A stretch of 64,000 bases of DNA from Scatophagus argus (taxonomy: Eukaryota > Chordata > Actinopteri > Scatophagidae): assembly GCF_020382885.2 (NCBI RefSeq), contig NC_058506.1:5394001-5458000 (forward strand). The letters are read 5' to 3'. The stretch's first letter is position 1; each line of letters begins with the position of its first letter. The notes below the pieces were generated by a model, which saw only the letters and a program-made list of their open reading frames with translations, did not search any database and had not been told where the DNA came from. This document shows positions 51,401 through 63,431 of this stretch, piece after piece. Position numbers and translations under genes: made by a program.

Positions 51401-54400
51401 ATCCTTGACCTCAACCTCCCTGCCTAACCCAAAGTTTCCAAGAAGTATTAATGTTGGCGCCATTATTGTGAAGTCAGACTGTTTCTGTAGCAGCTACCAA
51501 AAACCCAGGAGACCCATAACTTTATTCATCAATTTATTCTGTAAAGGATACATGACAGCAGATAGAAATGGAGCCAGGCTGCCAGCCTGACTGAATCACC
51601 CATCGGTCTTCACTTTTCTGATGGTTTTGTACCTAGTGGTACACAAAATTGCATTGTGAAAGTGAGATTTATTGGGAACCAACCTAAACCTGGTGTGATT
51701 ATTCTATAGTCATTGCACTGTCAAACAACCTTTAGATCTTAGTGATTTGTAAAGCAAAAAACTTTTGCCAGTTTACTCAGAATAATGACATGACATTTCA
51801 CCTTACATTATTTTAGCTGGTACCAAAATTTGCTTGAAGAGAGCATTCAGGTTTGAGGAGAACATACCTGCTGACTCAGTGATGTATTGATTATAAATGT
51901 CTTCCCTGAGGCATCTTTTTTGCCTACAGTGACAAATATTGAACACATCTTTGTTTTGACTGCAAGCCAACTAATTTAAACAGTATTGGAAATTTACTAA
52001 AACTTGCACTTATCTTTGGGACCAGCAGTGGGTCTGGCCATTAACCATTGATTTAACATTTCGAGCTGCACTTAAATTCTTAAATTCTTACACATCAGGT
52101 GTTTTGCATGCAACTACTTTCAGTCTAAATATTGTTTCCGTTAGCCTGTAAGGTGTTGCCTTGAAAACATGCGATGTCTCGACACTGCCCACTAATTAGA
52201 TATTAAGACAAGATGTCCAATGTCCCCATTACAATAAAACTGGAAGGTGAACACACAGGACCCTCAGCTGCTGGCTTCATAAACAGCTGGTGATTAGTGT
52301 CGACTTAAATAACAGGTACAGTACCATTAAAACCCTCCAGAGAGCCACTCATCATGTGCCGTTACCAAGACAGCATAATCCTACATGATGACAGACCCTT
52401 GATGTGTGTACTGCACTGTGTCATTAGGATGTTTGATATAACGTTAGTCTGTATTGTCATAAAGGGACACTGTGGCAGAAGGCTATTTCAGGTCAGTAAT
52501 TAGATCCCAAGAGTATCATGGAGACATAATGGAACACATTTTAACAGGTTGACTAGTGTTTCACATGTGGAGCCATCTGTGTGCTTTTGTCATGTTGAGA
52601 TATGTGATCTACTAGGTCTAGGCACTTCCTCCTTTCTCCATCTGTCTGTGGATACTGCAGTAACTGCAGGTAGGGACCTGGTAGGGCCTCACACCAGTCA
52701 AACTGACCACCGGTCACATGAAGCAGTATTACCTTTCTCAGTTACAGTAATTGCCCTCTCATCATACATGAACAGCCAAAGACAGTCTTGCTCTGGGGGC
52801 GAGCCTTCCCTTTACCTTAAGGTTATCTGTTCACCCCGTTTGTTAATTCGCTCTCATTACAGCCATTACATCTGTGTATACTAGATCCACTCTCAAGCCT
52901 TCCCTCTGAGCTCCCCAGCTCATTTAGGGCACCTCTGTCACAGAGGCAAGATGGCATACTTTCTTTTCAAATGAAAGACCAATCAGAAGTTTCCACCACT
53001 TACTGGTTTCTTCCACTTGGAATATAAACACCAGTCTTCATCACCACATATCCTGCTGCTTTGTTTAGCTGTATCTTCACAAAGATTTCACAAGCTAACA
53101 AGCTTATCTGTGAAACATCCAGGATTTTTACATATATAAAACAACTGTGAAGCCTCAACTGACTGCCTTCAGTAAATATACACTGAGCTTGGTTAGTATC
53201 TTTGGAGGCCTTTCTCACTTCTTTATATCTAACCATACAGGTGTTTCACAGGCTCATACCCCTAAGGTGCAGGTTGCATAAAACAGTCCAGTGGCTGCCC
53301 TGTTAACATGCTAGTGTTTGGAACATGCAGCCATCATTGCAGCATCAGTAAAGTAAAAGTGAAGTAAGGTGAACTGACTATAGGACAGTTCATTCGGTGT
53401 TATTGAGAGGGCCAGCTAAAACCAGTTTGAGCCCAAGCAAAAATCTGTCAAGAGACCTGAAGATCATTAGGTAATTGGTATTCCTGTCCAGTTTGAAGTA
53501 GCTTGACAGCATCTGTAAGGAAGGAGCATGTCGTCATGAAGTGCTGGGTCTATATTGATTATTAAATTAGTTCAAATAGCAAAGTGAGTAGAAATATGAA
53601 TCTGCTTTATGTAATCACCTTTCTCACCCTCTCTCACTCGCCCACTCTGCATGGCTCAATATGAGAGCAGAGCTGTCATTCCTCTCGTGCTGAGTTAGTG
53701 TGGTGTAATGGGTGTTGAGTGCCAGTGGTAGGCTGATTGAGACGGTCTAATGAAAAGCATTTTCAGTTGTCATCTGTCAGTCACCATTAGATAGCACTAT
53801 GTAAAAACACATGCTGACAGCAGAGGGAGGCTTTCGTGTGACTCAGAGAGGGAAGATAATTCAACCAATTCTAGAAAAAGCACTGTACTCTTGTGTTTTG
53901 CTGTTTTATTAAAAAAAAAATAATTAAATAAAAAAAAAATTTAAGATTAAAATTAAAAACAGTACTTGGTAAACTCTGCATTTGTCTTTGTTGTGCTTAT
54001 TTTACCAGAATGGTACAGAATATGGGTTACTGGTACGTCAGAACTCTGAACTCTTGCGAGCCCTCGATGAGCTGGAGAAGACTTGTGCTACACTGAGGGA
54101 AGAGAATGGCCTGTTGGTAAGACTAAAATAACAGAGTTTGTAGTCTTGACTGAAGGTTTTCTAGAAAGTAGGCTAGATGCATAGTCAGTTAAGTGAAGTA
54201 AGTAGTAGTTTATAAATAGATCATTATTTTGTCTTGTATGAATTTCTACTGAAAACATAGGCAGGTGATGTAACACTTTTACTGAATCCCTCTTCAGACC
54301 GTTAATAACCCTTCCTGAATTAGTCTTAGCAACTTTCTCATCTGGCAAAGCTGTGTTTGTGTTAGTGGCTGCAGCCGTTGTCTGATGATTATATTTGTTT

Positions 54401-57400
54401 CCTGTGTGTTTAGCGGAAGAGCAGCGCCCCAGAGACCGAGGAGAAGGTCAGGCGCCTGAGAAGAAAGAACACAGAGCTGGCTGTTCTTGCTAAGAGGCTG
54501 GAAGAGAGGGCGCGAAAACTGCAGGAGGCCAACCTCAAAGTGGTATACTGCACAAATAAAACACCTCCGGCATATTCACAGCAGGCACACTGTGTTTGCC
54601 TTAACACTGACCCAAATACTGGCTGTGACTCACTGTCAACCACCACCATCCAAATCACCACATCACAATTATGTCCAGTATTGAGTTAAATGGAATAGTT
54701 CAGCATGTGATGAATGGGAGCCTTGTTAAAAAATGCCCGCAATGTAATGAATAATTGAATGTATCGCTAGAATGGCTACGAGAACTTTTCTTGTTTTCTT
54801 GAAGTCCAGGATGTCTCTTGAGGTGTGACATCCTTACAAAAGAGATTACATAAAGCAAACTCAGGACACAAATGACTGAGGATGCAAACCTCAGGATATT
54901 TTATGTTACTTTTAATTTGAGGTGCAAAAGTATGTTGCCACAACTGAAAACTTAGTTGTGAAGTTGTTGTCTATTAAGCTGTTCAGAGTTTTTCGAAGAA
55001 TGACATGAATGCCATAATAAAATCTAATCCAATACAGTTTTATGGTACTTCAGTACTATTCTACATGATATCTCTCTTCGAAGTCTGAAGTAGTAGGTTT
55101 CTCCTATAGAGCAGTACAGTAGGCCTTGCAAACAGTTTAAGGACCTTCTATCTCTGTCCCGGCTGCTTCGGTCACTGGCTGCTGGGTGTTCTGAGTGCAC
55201 CTGTTCTCCCCTGCCTCCCACCTCCTGCTGCTGCTCACTAAAGGGTAGAGCAATGTAGAAATCTACACCAACGAAAAGTTGAAAGCATTTGTTAAAATGT
55301 TGGTTTTGAATCTTATCTAATTTGGAAACTGAATTAGTTTGCTGTTCTGTTTGGTATTGCTTGTAGCCCAAATGAGAGCTGGAAATTCCTCACAAACACT
55401 GAAAGCTCCATGCTCATTAACAGTAATATCACTGGAGTGTGTTTTTAATGCTGCCTTTGTCTGATATCATGTGATTTTGCAGCTGTTCTGCCAATATCAC
55501 AAATCTACGGGAGTCATTCTTGCAACCACCATGATAATGTTAATAGAGCACGGGTCACGTAACAGTTTAAATATATTCACATGAAGCCAAGTCACTCTAA
55601 AAGTCTTTGCTAATGTTTTTTTTTTGCTAATGTATTCCAGATTTACTCTATATATTTCTTTCTGGTGATTAATACATATTTCTTTCAGGTGAATTCCCCG
55701 TCACTGATGAGACCTGGGTCAGTTGAACAGTACAAGAGGGCTTTTGCGCGTCAGCGGGCTCGTGACTTAGCCCAGCACGCTGATGCACTGCTGTCTAAGG
55801 ACAAAGAGATCGCTGCTCTACAGCAAGAGTGCAGAGAGCTAGAGGCACGGCTAGGCACCACAAAGGTACTTAACACAACTCCTCACTAACTAGTTTACTC
55901 AGTGTTCCCTCTAACTATACTTAGTATCCCTGCCTCTGGCTCATGATGCCACAAGCTCGCTCTCTGCTGGACGACATGGGTACTACTCATCCTAACTCCC
56001 TCCTAAGCCAGTATTACAAAGGCTGCGTCACTGCTGATGACAAGATGACAGTGCAGGAATAGAGTGCCTCTCTAAGTGCCTGTTTTTAATTGCTGATCAA
56101 GTAACTTAGAAGCTCATTCTCCTGAATGTGAACATCTGCTGGGTTTAATAATGAGGGGTCTTTCAGAATGAGCTGTGCGTTGATCTAATGAGAATGTCCA
56201 TATCCCATGTTCAACATGTGATAATAATTAAACACAATTTTAGAATATTTTTAAGTCCATTCTAAATTGTTGCCTAAGTAGGCCAGTTTTAGATCACAAT
56301 CCACATAATTAGATATATATTAGTGAATGAGATTGTCGGTCTGATGCAGTTAATTCTTGGAATGCCATATGAAAATCTTAATAAGAACAATTAAAAATGA
56401 AAAACAATCATGTGGTCAAATGATGATGTTTTTGATGTATGATTGTTTTTGATGCATGTGCCTCTGTAGGCCTCCCCTGTTTCACCTGCAAGAGTGGAAT
56501 TTGAGAGGCTTCTCAGGGAATCTCAGAAGGAGGTGCTGCGGCTCCAGAGGCAGCTGTCGGTCACATCATCCAGACAGCAGCGCAGCCATAGTCCTGACCC
56601 TGGTGGCCCAGAGAAGTGTGGGGTCATTGAGGAGGAAGAGGGGGAAGAGAAGGTAAAGTCACACCCTCATATCAGAAAATAACTCTACACTGACCCCTTT
56701 TGGCCTTGAGTGACATTAATAATCTTGTCTAAAACACTAAAACTGATGGCATCAATTCAACTGTCATTTTAGACATAAGAGGAAGATAGCTACGGCTAAA
56801 TTAATACCATCATAGTACCTGTGTAGTGAGGGTCTTGGTCTTTTTTTTGAGAAAAAAGGCCAAAATTATGCATATACTGTAATCTAAGTGTAAAGGTGCA
56901 AAAACTGCAACACCAGAAAAGCAGTTTGAAAAGTATTTGGTTACACGCACGGACCAGATCATGTTTTTACACCAAGCAGCGTTGATGTCAATACTACAGT
57001 ACAATCTGGATTAGACACTGTTTGGTAATGTACATTTATCCGCCTGACTTTTTCTAAAATCTAGTGTATATTTATGTTGGATGCTGTTTTGTAGTGTTAT
57101 ATAATTGCTTGTCATTGGACCCAATACTAATCTGCCACAAGCCATAATGAGATGATTCCCTGTCTTGAACTTGGGCCTGATCAAAGATACCAAAGTCACA
57201 TACTCTGATCCTCTCTGCATTTAATACTAATCTTCTCTCTATTTAGTTCTTAGAAACAGCTCTTCATCAGTGAAATGATGCACAGATAAATCAGTCACTG
57301 GCCAAAAAGTAGAAATAAAAGCTCTTTTATCATGAATAAATGAATAACTTACATAATGCACAAAAAACCGAACCTGAACATTTGTAATAAGAAAATACAT

Positions 57401-59377
57401 TGAGTACATGAGAGGTGCATTTTAAAGGTATATTGTCTGTGTATTAATATCAGTTTGCATCATTTGAAGGTGTGCATGTGATTTATAGATTTGATTTTGT
57501 AAAATTCCCCCGTGAAGTAGAGTAAATTCTCTGCCTGTGAAGCTCAAATGAGAATGCCGATTGTGGTAATCTCTCGTCTGTGGGACGCACACACGCACTC
57601 CCAGTGGCACGCGCACACCCAGAAAGGGGCCATGTTGTGTGAACTCTAATCCCCTCTAACAACAGAATGGTACAGTCCAGTAATCCGCTCTCTGTTGCTG
57701 TGGCAGCGGTGAGAGGGTTTTGGGTGGTAGGTAAGACTCCAGCCGCACTGAAGACTTTTCTATCTCGCCCTGCTCTGGATAACTAGCAGGCCAAGGGAAG
57801 GCTTGACGTTGCCACAGATCACACGAAAGGGGGTAGGTTGTCTTATGAGTTTTGTTGTCTCTGTGCGTGGGTCTCGGTGGTCCATTGCAGATCTCCTTGG
57901 TTAACCTCATATGTGTATGCTTGGATGTGAGACAAAAGCCTTGCAAAGTTCAGACATGACACCAAACACTAATCAGTGTCATGACAAATCGGGATTGCGA
58001 GAGAACTGGCTCAAGTCAGTGAGTGCTGCATTTGTGTTAGATATTAAAATCACTAGCTTATTTTGGAAGATTATTAGTATGTTACATTCCCTGTGCTAGT
58101 ATAACAATATGACTGGAGGCTAAGGGAATTTTTCTTTTATGTCTCATAGCTGTTGTTTTTTCATATTAATTTCAGTAAATCCTGTGAATCCTGTGGAAAG
58201 TCCCGCTGCTGTGATGGACTGCCACTTTCTTATAAATTAGAAAGACGGGACATGCATGAGGCCTAGTCAAGGGCAGCCTGTCAGAAACCCAGTTTTGTAA
58301 CAGTCATATTTTGGAGCTTCCAGATGTAGAATTTGGACGGGCCGACTTAGTGACAGGGTGGTAGAGCGTCTGATTGGTGAACATCGATATGCTCTGTATT
58401 AAAAAAGAAAATCAACGGCCAGGCCAATCCATTAAGGTGCTTTTAAAAGAAGTGATCCAGTTACCCGTTTCAGTAGTCTGCAGGGATTACACCAATGTGC
58501 TTATGGCATTCGGGGCCTGCTGAATGGGATCTGGCCCTGCTTTAGTACGCATGGGCCCAAGGTGTACTTGATCCTTTAGTGTACATTGTCCACATCGGTG
58601 TGAGGTGTACACAATGGCACCTCGCTGTGTGGAGCAGTCTGCAAATGGAGGCCAGGGTTTAAGCTAGGACCTCATCTGACAAAGGTCCAGTCAGTAGCAT
58701 CTGCTGTGGCCTCAACATGAGGACAGACCTCAGACATAGCTGTATCCTGCCTCAGGACAGGTGTTGGTAGTGATTCACAGGACTGTCTTTACACTTCCAC
58801 TTCCAGAGTAAAGAGTTCTACTTACTCAACTTACTATTTACAATAGCACTTACTTTGGTTATTGTTTGGTTTGGTTGTCTTTTATGCATGCTCAATTTCT
58901 TTAGATCAGTTTTGTCCCATCGCCTCAAAATGTCTTTTTTGCTGTGATTCAGAAGCCAGAAATCACGTTTTTCAAATTCTTCTTCTTCTAATCACTGCCA
59001 AAATCTTGATAGAAGTTCAATTCCTTGTGTTTTATTAAATGTACATTTGCAAAGTGCACAGAAGGAGAGGTGGGACAGGAGAGGTCATTATTTTCAAAAA
59101 GCACCGGTGACTTTTGTTCTGTTACGTTCTAAGATCTTCTAAGGCTCCATCAGGTATAGTCTGTGACGTTTAAAGCGAAGTCTAGACTGAAATAATACAG
59201 CAAGGGAATCTCGACAGGATGCAAAGCATTCAGTCAAGCTTTAGCTGTTCTTTAAGGCAAATGTCTTCGAATCATAATACTTTTGTTTTGATCGGACTTA
59301 AAAAGCATAGTCACATACATATGAATTTTTGACATTTTATAAAATAGAATTACAGGTAGAATGTATTATTATTATAT

Positions 59378-59414
<37 letters not shown>

Positions 59415-62400
59415 GTATATATATATATATGATTTTAGCAGCTTTCTAACTCCTCGTTTAGCATTAATCTGAAGAATATTAAGGCTTGTTAGCTGTAAAT
59501 GATGATGATGAATTTAATTGCTGAGTCATTTAATTATAGACTCACTCAGAGCTGCAACCAGCTTTTGTCCTGCCAAATTATTATGATTTATTTCACTCCA
59601 CTGGCTTCAGGAACAAAGTGTATTTGTCTGCAGAGTGTGTATGAATGGCATTAATTTAATAATACTGTGTGAAATAAAGGAAACATTTTCACACCTTGAA
59701 TTCAGTCAGATTCAATAATTAGCTTTTAAAATCTGGAAATCTTATGTTTAATCCTGATGTTAAGCATGGCATCATCAGAATTTGATGATTTTATTTTAAA
59801 TTTTAACCTCCCTTTTTCCGTTATCTACCTGATGAGGCTGTTCGAGACCAGCTTATTCTTTAAAAAACAAAGCATTCAAAATGTGAACAAAATTACTGCT
59901 GTCCTTAACCACTTAAAGGGAAGCATTATATATTAGAGTTGTTCAGATGCAAAAGGCCGCAGCTACTCTTTATTTCATTTTTTTAGAAGTTGGTTATTTA
60001 TTTATTTATTGTGACTGTGACTAGATAATTGACCAGTCAATTCAAGCACAAAATTCATATGTAAATATGCATAGTTGATGATTTATCTTTTCAGCATATA
60101 GTCTGTGGGATGGGCGATCCTTTGGAGGCTCTATGCAAATGTCTACATGTCCGTTTCTAATCATGCTCTGACATGATTCACCTTTTAAACATAGTTAAAG
60201 CTAATGAATGCTTTCCTTTCTTCTTTTGTTAAAGTGAATATCACACTCTGAAGAAACATTATGTCATTTTTTGCAGAATAAATTCATTAAAGAACAGTCA
60301 CTGCTGATCAAAATAGATGTTTATTAACTGAATATTAATTTAGGCTTAATTGTAAAAAAAAAATTTAGACATTGTATTTTGTTTCTAAATATATGATGCA
60401 AAATATCAAAATGCAATGTTGTTTTCGCTCAAAAATGTAAAGCATGCTATTTGAATTTGTAGTTGCACTAACATTTCACACAGCTGACCATTTTTCTTCA
60501 TTGTCCGTGTGAGAATAGAGAATTCAACGCTGCATCATGATCAAGTACATGCACAGTACGGCTTGTTAGGACACACTAAGTTTTGTTAGGTTAGTGTGCT
60601 GGCACATAAACCTTTGAAATGATTCGTAAAAGCCTAAGCCTTGGTCTAATGCTCTCTATGATGGTCCCTTTATTCCTCATAACATTGTATAAATGAGGCA
60701 TTATGTAATATTCTCCCTCTGTGCTCATTCATCAAAACCATGTCAGAATTATATCACACATCGCCTGAACACTGATTACATTTGTTTTAAACTCATCATT
60801 GTGAGCTCTCACATTGCCTTTACTAAAAGAACTGCCCTTTTACGGGACATGACTGAGTAGACTGACAGTGTAATGTATAGCTATGTGAAAATATGTCATT
60901 TTCTTGAAAGACAGGTCAACTCAATGGCTGTTTTTTTTTACTTAGTATGACTGTTTAAGAAACGAGAAGAGCTGCAAAATGAGTGGAATAAAAATGAAAA
61001 AGGATGGAGTTAGTTCAGATTTGCACATGGGGTCTTACCTTAGCCACCACTTATGTGTCACTCCCCCTTTGGTGCATGGCTGCCAGATTGTAGAGGCAAA
61101 GTCCACACACTTAAGCCAGCTCCCTCAGTGGGTATGAAGTGCTACAAGCTAATTAAGAGTCACAGGAAGACGGACTGGTTTAAGCATGACTGACCAAATA
61201 CAAAGGTGGGCATTTCGCCAGGATGCTGCTGGGCTCACCAGGCACGTCTGCACTAGTGATGGATGTGAGTGGAACTTTAGTGACCACCAACAGGAATCGG
61301 AGCAGAGAGATTCAACAGAGCCCTCATTCCTGTGGACTGTTTTTGTACAGGGGCCAAGGAATTAGTGCCTCCTGCTGGCCTTTCGTCACCACTACTAACA
61401 CCATCTGGTCTCCTGTCCAAAAGATAAACCACGGACTCACTTAACTTCACAGACATGCCACTGATTTGGTGCCGAACAGTCACAATGTATTTATCACCCT
61501 AGGTTTAGATCTTCTGTATCTACAATGATGCTTGATAACACACATCTTAGAAACAGCAAACATTCACTCATTCCATCTATCAAAGCTACATCACGTGTGA
61601 AAGGTATACAGGCTTACAGCAACGCACACCTGTGTGTTCAACAAACATTTAACAGATATTGAACAGCTTTATGGTTTTTTTCTATGCTGCAAGTAGTCAT
61701 AATATACAGGATGGTATTAAAGGCTGCTGGGAACGGGTATCTTCGTATTTTGACATGAAGGCTTTTCTTTCTGGCTGTTACTGTCAGGTTGCTTTTAATG
61801 ACAGTTTTGTGGTTTCTAAAGATAACAATGACTGTACATGTCAGCCAAAAAAAATCACTGTGGTCAGGAGTCTTGTGATGTTTCAGTTTCTCTGTGCAAT
61901 GAGACTGCACTTCTTTCCTAGCCTCTCCACATTATCTTTACTCCAACAGGATGATTCAGTGTTTCAAGGGTGAATTGACTGGTGGTCTTGAGCTGTTCCA
62001 CTGTAATTGTATGGGCAAATGCTTGTATCATGTGAATCTACTGTGAAAAGGTGCTGCACTCACGGTATAGGAATGAGAAAACAAAGCCTTCTTTAAACAT
62101 ACTTGGATCAGTATCCAAGTGTTTTTCTCTATTGACTCTTTCATGACAGTGTCATCACACTAAAAGCTGTTTATAAGAACTGTTCTCAACAGAATGTAAC
62201 TTGTTTTTTTTATCAAGTATGAAAGATGCAGTGCAGTTAATTTCTACAGAATCACAGTGATATAAAATTTGTGTTGTCACATTTTCTAAATTTAATGGAC
62301 CAGTTCTTTTTCTATTGTTTTGTGTGTTAACGCTCCAACTCCTTGCGTTTGACCTCTAGTCTAATGGAAACATAGACAGCATGGAATGGAAGAAACACAT

Positions 62401-63431
62401 GATAAATAAGTATTATCTATACTGTACTAAATTTTATTGCAAACGTTCTTGTTGATCTGTAACAATAACTTTTCATTAGATTCTTGGGGGTATTTTGCTG
62501 ACTGAGTAGTACCCTTACAAAGAACTTGTCAATACATTATATGAATCTCTCCATGCCATGTTTTGACAGGCTGTAGAGAAATCATTTAGTGGAAGCCATG
62601 CCTCAGGTCTTGTGACGTGCCTTTTAGTGACTAACAATGTAAAAGAGAGGTGAGTGTGAAGGAGAGATTCCCTTTGCGGCACGTGACAGAGTGCCTTTGA
62701 TCCTGTTATTGGGTCATGGCCTTGGCTGCACTAGCACAGTTCTGCTCTGGGCATAAGTAGGTTTACTCTAAAATTAGATACTGATACCTGACTTTTAACC
62801 TTTAACCAATGTCAGCCTGTCCCCCACCTGGATCCAAATTAGAGAAATTGTACAGTTTATAAAAATCAATTCATAAGAGAAATTAGTTAAGAAAAGTAGG
62901 CTCCTGTGAGACATTCAAGTCATCACATCCCTCCTAATTAGAAAGGACAGACCTCCTGCTAATGTGTCATGCTAATGTTGTCATGTTGCAGGCTAGAGGG
63001 ATTCTCCCTGGATTATTCATTGATTGTTAGTTGGACCACTGGGAAGGAGGCTTTCTGCTAATCCCTCACCCACAGTGGGGGTGTAATATTAAGCGTTCCT
63101 GTATAGTACAACACCCATACATTTCCTTTCTTCTCAGAAGTTGATGATATTTTTAAAATACAAACAACAGCCTTTTTAGGATAATACTTTGGATCTTGAA
63201 GTTTCTGGATTATCTCTGTAGGTGTAAAGTGACTGACTGAATACTTTTCCCTGTCCCTGTCAGGTTGTTGGAGAGACCCCGTGTGTGATATTAGATGAAG
63301 CTCCATCCAGGTGTGAGAAGACTCCCGAAGAGGAGGAGGAGTCGGGGGTGCGAGTGACGCCCCAACCGGGCCTTAGCCCGACCCCGGTCCATCAGGAGGA
63401 GCACACAGAGGAGCAGCATTTAAAGTTTCTG
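30566..63431 (+). CDS. tspoap1: RIM-binding protein, N-terminal part (gene continues past window)
   Basis: Seven plus-strand coding exons are recognised: 30566-31435, about 37064-37321, 54009-54116, 54414-54542, 55689-55865, 56470-56652 and 63264-63431. Every junction is phase 0 with GT-AG borders. Exons 3-6 spell the conserved RIM-BP coiled-coil block: SELLRALDELE, PETEEKVRRLRRKN, LAKRLEERARKLQEANLKV, FARQRARDL, KDKEIAALQQECRELEARL and FERLLRESQKEVLRLQRQL. RIM-BPs are presynaptic scaffolds that couple RIM and voltage-gated calcium channels at the active zone through SH3 domains; those domains and the FN3 repeats lie right of this window. The paralogue is uncertain. QELRSEE in exon 2 matches human TSPOAP1 as I recall it, and I remember YWHAG and TSPOAP1 being linked in birds; exon 1 instead resembles the RIMBP3 N-terminus. 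Family confidence is about 0.95; tspoap1 over rimbp2 about 0.6. Confidence 0.7.
31628..32315. mobile_element. hAT-like non-autonomous DNA transposon
   Basis: The left end CAGTGGCGAACC and the complement of the right end, CAGCGGCAGGCC, agree at 8 of 12 positions. They have the CAG...CTG termini usual for hAT elements. The flanking octamers cagtttta and tactttta agree at 6 of 8 positions, consistent with a decayed 8-bp target duplication. The 688-bp interior has no long open frame, so it needs a transposase in trans. I recognise the CAGTGGCG...CCGTGCATT opening as common in fish hAT-derived repeats. It lies in RIM-BP intron 1. Confidence 0.65.
32371..32387. repeat. (AT)n microsatellite
   Basis: Eight AT units shortly downstream of the hAT-like element. 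Confidence 0.8.
34656..34682. repeat. (GTTTT)n microsatellite
   Basis: Five tandem GTTTT units in RIM-BP intron 1. Confidence 0.85.
37064..37321 (+). CDS. RIM-BP gene coding exon 2 / alternative first coding exon
   Basis: An open frame runs from ATG 37064 (MFDLCTRPEQPESAPAHTEM...) to AAG|gtaagt at 37321, phase 0, and splices in frame to exon 3. It contains QELRSEE, a seven-residue match to the N-terminal region of human TSPOAP1 as I remember it. An in-frame stop lies at 37052-37054. The exon therefore either starts at ATG 37064 from its own promoter, or is entered at an internal phase-0 acceptor such as cctgagcag (edge 37094) and joined to exon 1. The pyrimidine tract at that acceptor is weak, so I favour an alternative first exon. 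The content is polar and probably disordered. Confidence 0.6.
39130..39240 (+). repeat. dispersed duplicate, copy 1
   Basis: It shares AACCAAGGTAGTAATCTGCA, then CAATCACAG and TTGTTAAAACCC, with a second copy about 700 bp downstream in the same orientation. Divergence is moderate with small indels. It is not recognised as a named family. Confidence 0.6.
39456..39488. repeat. (TG)n microsatellite
   Basis: About 15 TG units lying between the two copies of the dispersed duplicate. Confidence 0.9.
39829..39945 (+). repeat. dispersed duplicate, copy 2
   Basis: Same phrase order as copy 1: AACCAAAGTAGTAATCTGCA, CAATCACAG, TTGTTAAAACCCC. A local segmental duplication or two insertions of one element would both explain the pair. 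Confidence 0.6.
41650..41898. mobile_element. teleost inverted-repeat element, copy A
   Basis: It begins GGCTGCAAGTAATGATTA and ends CATAATTGCAGCTC. The ends are imperfect inverted complements (GGCTGCAA versus GAGCTGCAA). Interior phrases TTGTCTGACCAACAACCCCA and AATTGATTGATCAACA match an abundant teleost element with GGCTGCAACTAA termini that I recognise by sequence. About 250 bp, non-coding, and in RIM-BP intron 2. Confidence 0.7.
42025..42042. repeat. (GTAT)n microsatellite
   Basis: Four GTAT units close to the right end of inverted-repeat element copy A. Confidence 0.75.
42582..42644 (+). other. exon-like interval in RIM-BP intron 2
   Basis: A good acceptor (gattctttgtttag) precedes it and a strong donor (gtgagt) follows. 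It is exactly 63 nt, open in phase 0 (RQDLGLDLSAEKTKY...), so it could be inserted without breaking the frame. No similarity was recognised, and a 17-kb intron will contain such pairs by chance. Confidence 0.2.
49808..50104. mobile_element. teleost inverted-repeat element, copy B
   Basis: It begins GGCTGCAAGTAACATTTATT, continues GATTAATCTGCTCG and AATGTCTTGATTTTTAAGTC, and ends TCTGTCGATCAATCAATTGT followed by a degenerate terminus. It is the same family as copy A, less complete at the right end. The CGATTAATC-rich theme is typical of this element in teleosts. Confidence 0.75.
50379..50438 (+). other. possible short alternative first coding exon
   Basis: ATG with A at -3 opens MFQRSEENGEAATVNRVEDE and ends at a GATGAG|gtgcgg donor in phase 0, matching exon 3. 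The acidic EDE end resembles the PEDEE stretch that precedes the conserved block in human TSPOAP1, but the match is short and the donor is not strong. Confidence 0.25.
54009..54116 (+). CDS. RIM-BP gene coding exon 3
   Basis: A 108-nt exon between acceptor attttaccag and donor gtaaga encodes NGTEYGLLVRQNSELLRALD and then ELEKTCATLREENGLL, phase 0. SELLRALDELE...LREEN is the start of the conserved RIM-BP coiled-coil block (human TSPOAP1 has LELLRALGEL...LKEEN). Confidence 0.93.
54414..54542 (+). CDS. RIM-BP gene coding exon 4
   Basis: A 129-nt exon between acceptor gtgtgtttag and donor gtatac encodes RKSSAPETEEKVRRLRRKNT, then ELAVLAKRLEERARKLQEANLKV, phase 0. It is the most conserved segment in the window and nearly identical to vertebrate RIM-BPs, and it alone fixes the family. 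Confidence 0.96.
55689..55865 (+). CDS. RIM-BP gene coding exon 5
   Basis: A 177-nt exon between acceptor tttctttcag and donor gtactt encodes 59 residues: VNSPSLMRPGSVEQYKRAFA, then RQRARDLAQHADALLSKDKE and IAALQQECRELEARLGTTK, phase 0. The FARQRARDL and KDK(E/Q)I(A/E)ALQ(Q/R)ECREL motifs are shared by all RIM-BPs. Confidence 0.95.
56470..56652 (+). CDS. RIM-BP gene coding exon 6
   Basis: A 183-nt exon between acceptor tgcctctgtag and donor gtaaag encodes 61 residues. It starts ASPVSPARVEFERLLRESQK, followed by EVLRLQRQL, the end of the conserved coiled coil. A Ser/Arg/Gln-rich stretch and a glutamate run (EEEEGEEK) follow, phase 0. Confidence 0.93.
56653..63263. other. RIM-BP intron 6
   Basis: 6.6 kb, AT-rich, with an AT/ATGT microsatellite at 59362-59431. 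Short open frames occur, but none has a family match or a convincing splice-bounded, in-phase form. No transposon was recognised. Confidence 0.6.
59362..59431. repeat. compound (AT)n(ATGT)n(AT)n microsatellite
   Basis: TTA units, then AT units, then ATGT tetranucleotides, then AT units again, about 70 bp in all. Confidence 0.9.
63264..63431 (+). CDS. RIM-BP gene coding exon 7
   Basis: A 168-nt exon between acceptor tccctgtcag and donor gtaaga encodes 56 residues: VVGETPCVILDEAPSRCEKT, then PEEEEESGVRVTPQPGLSPT and a tail with HQEEHTEEQHLKFL, phase 0. VILDE...EK corresponds loosely to the acidic region after the first coiled coil in human TSPOAP1 (PVILGEPEKEQ). It is variable sequence, but frame, phase and codon use fit. 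The next exons are beyond the window. Confidence 0.85.

Larger units (their letters stand above)
37322..54008. other. RIM-BP intron 2
   Basis: At 16.7 kb this is the largest intron in the window. It carries the duplicated segment (39.13/39.83 kb), a TG microsatellite (39456-39488), a GTAT run (42025-42042), two copies of a teleost inverted-repeat element (41650-41898 and 49808-50104) and an A-rich run near 53909-53960. Two exon-like intervals (42582-42644 and 50379-50438) are compatible with the phase-0 frame but unproven. I saw nothing supportable in the remaining AT-rich sequence. Confidence 0.65.
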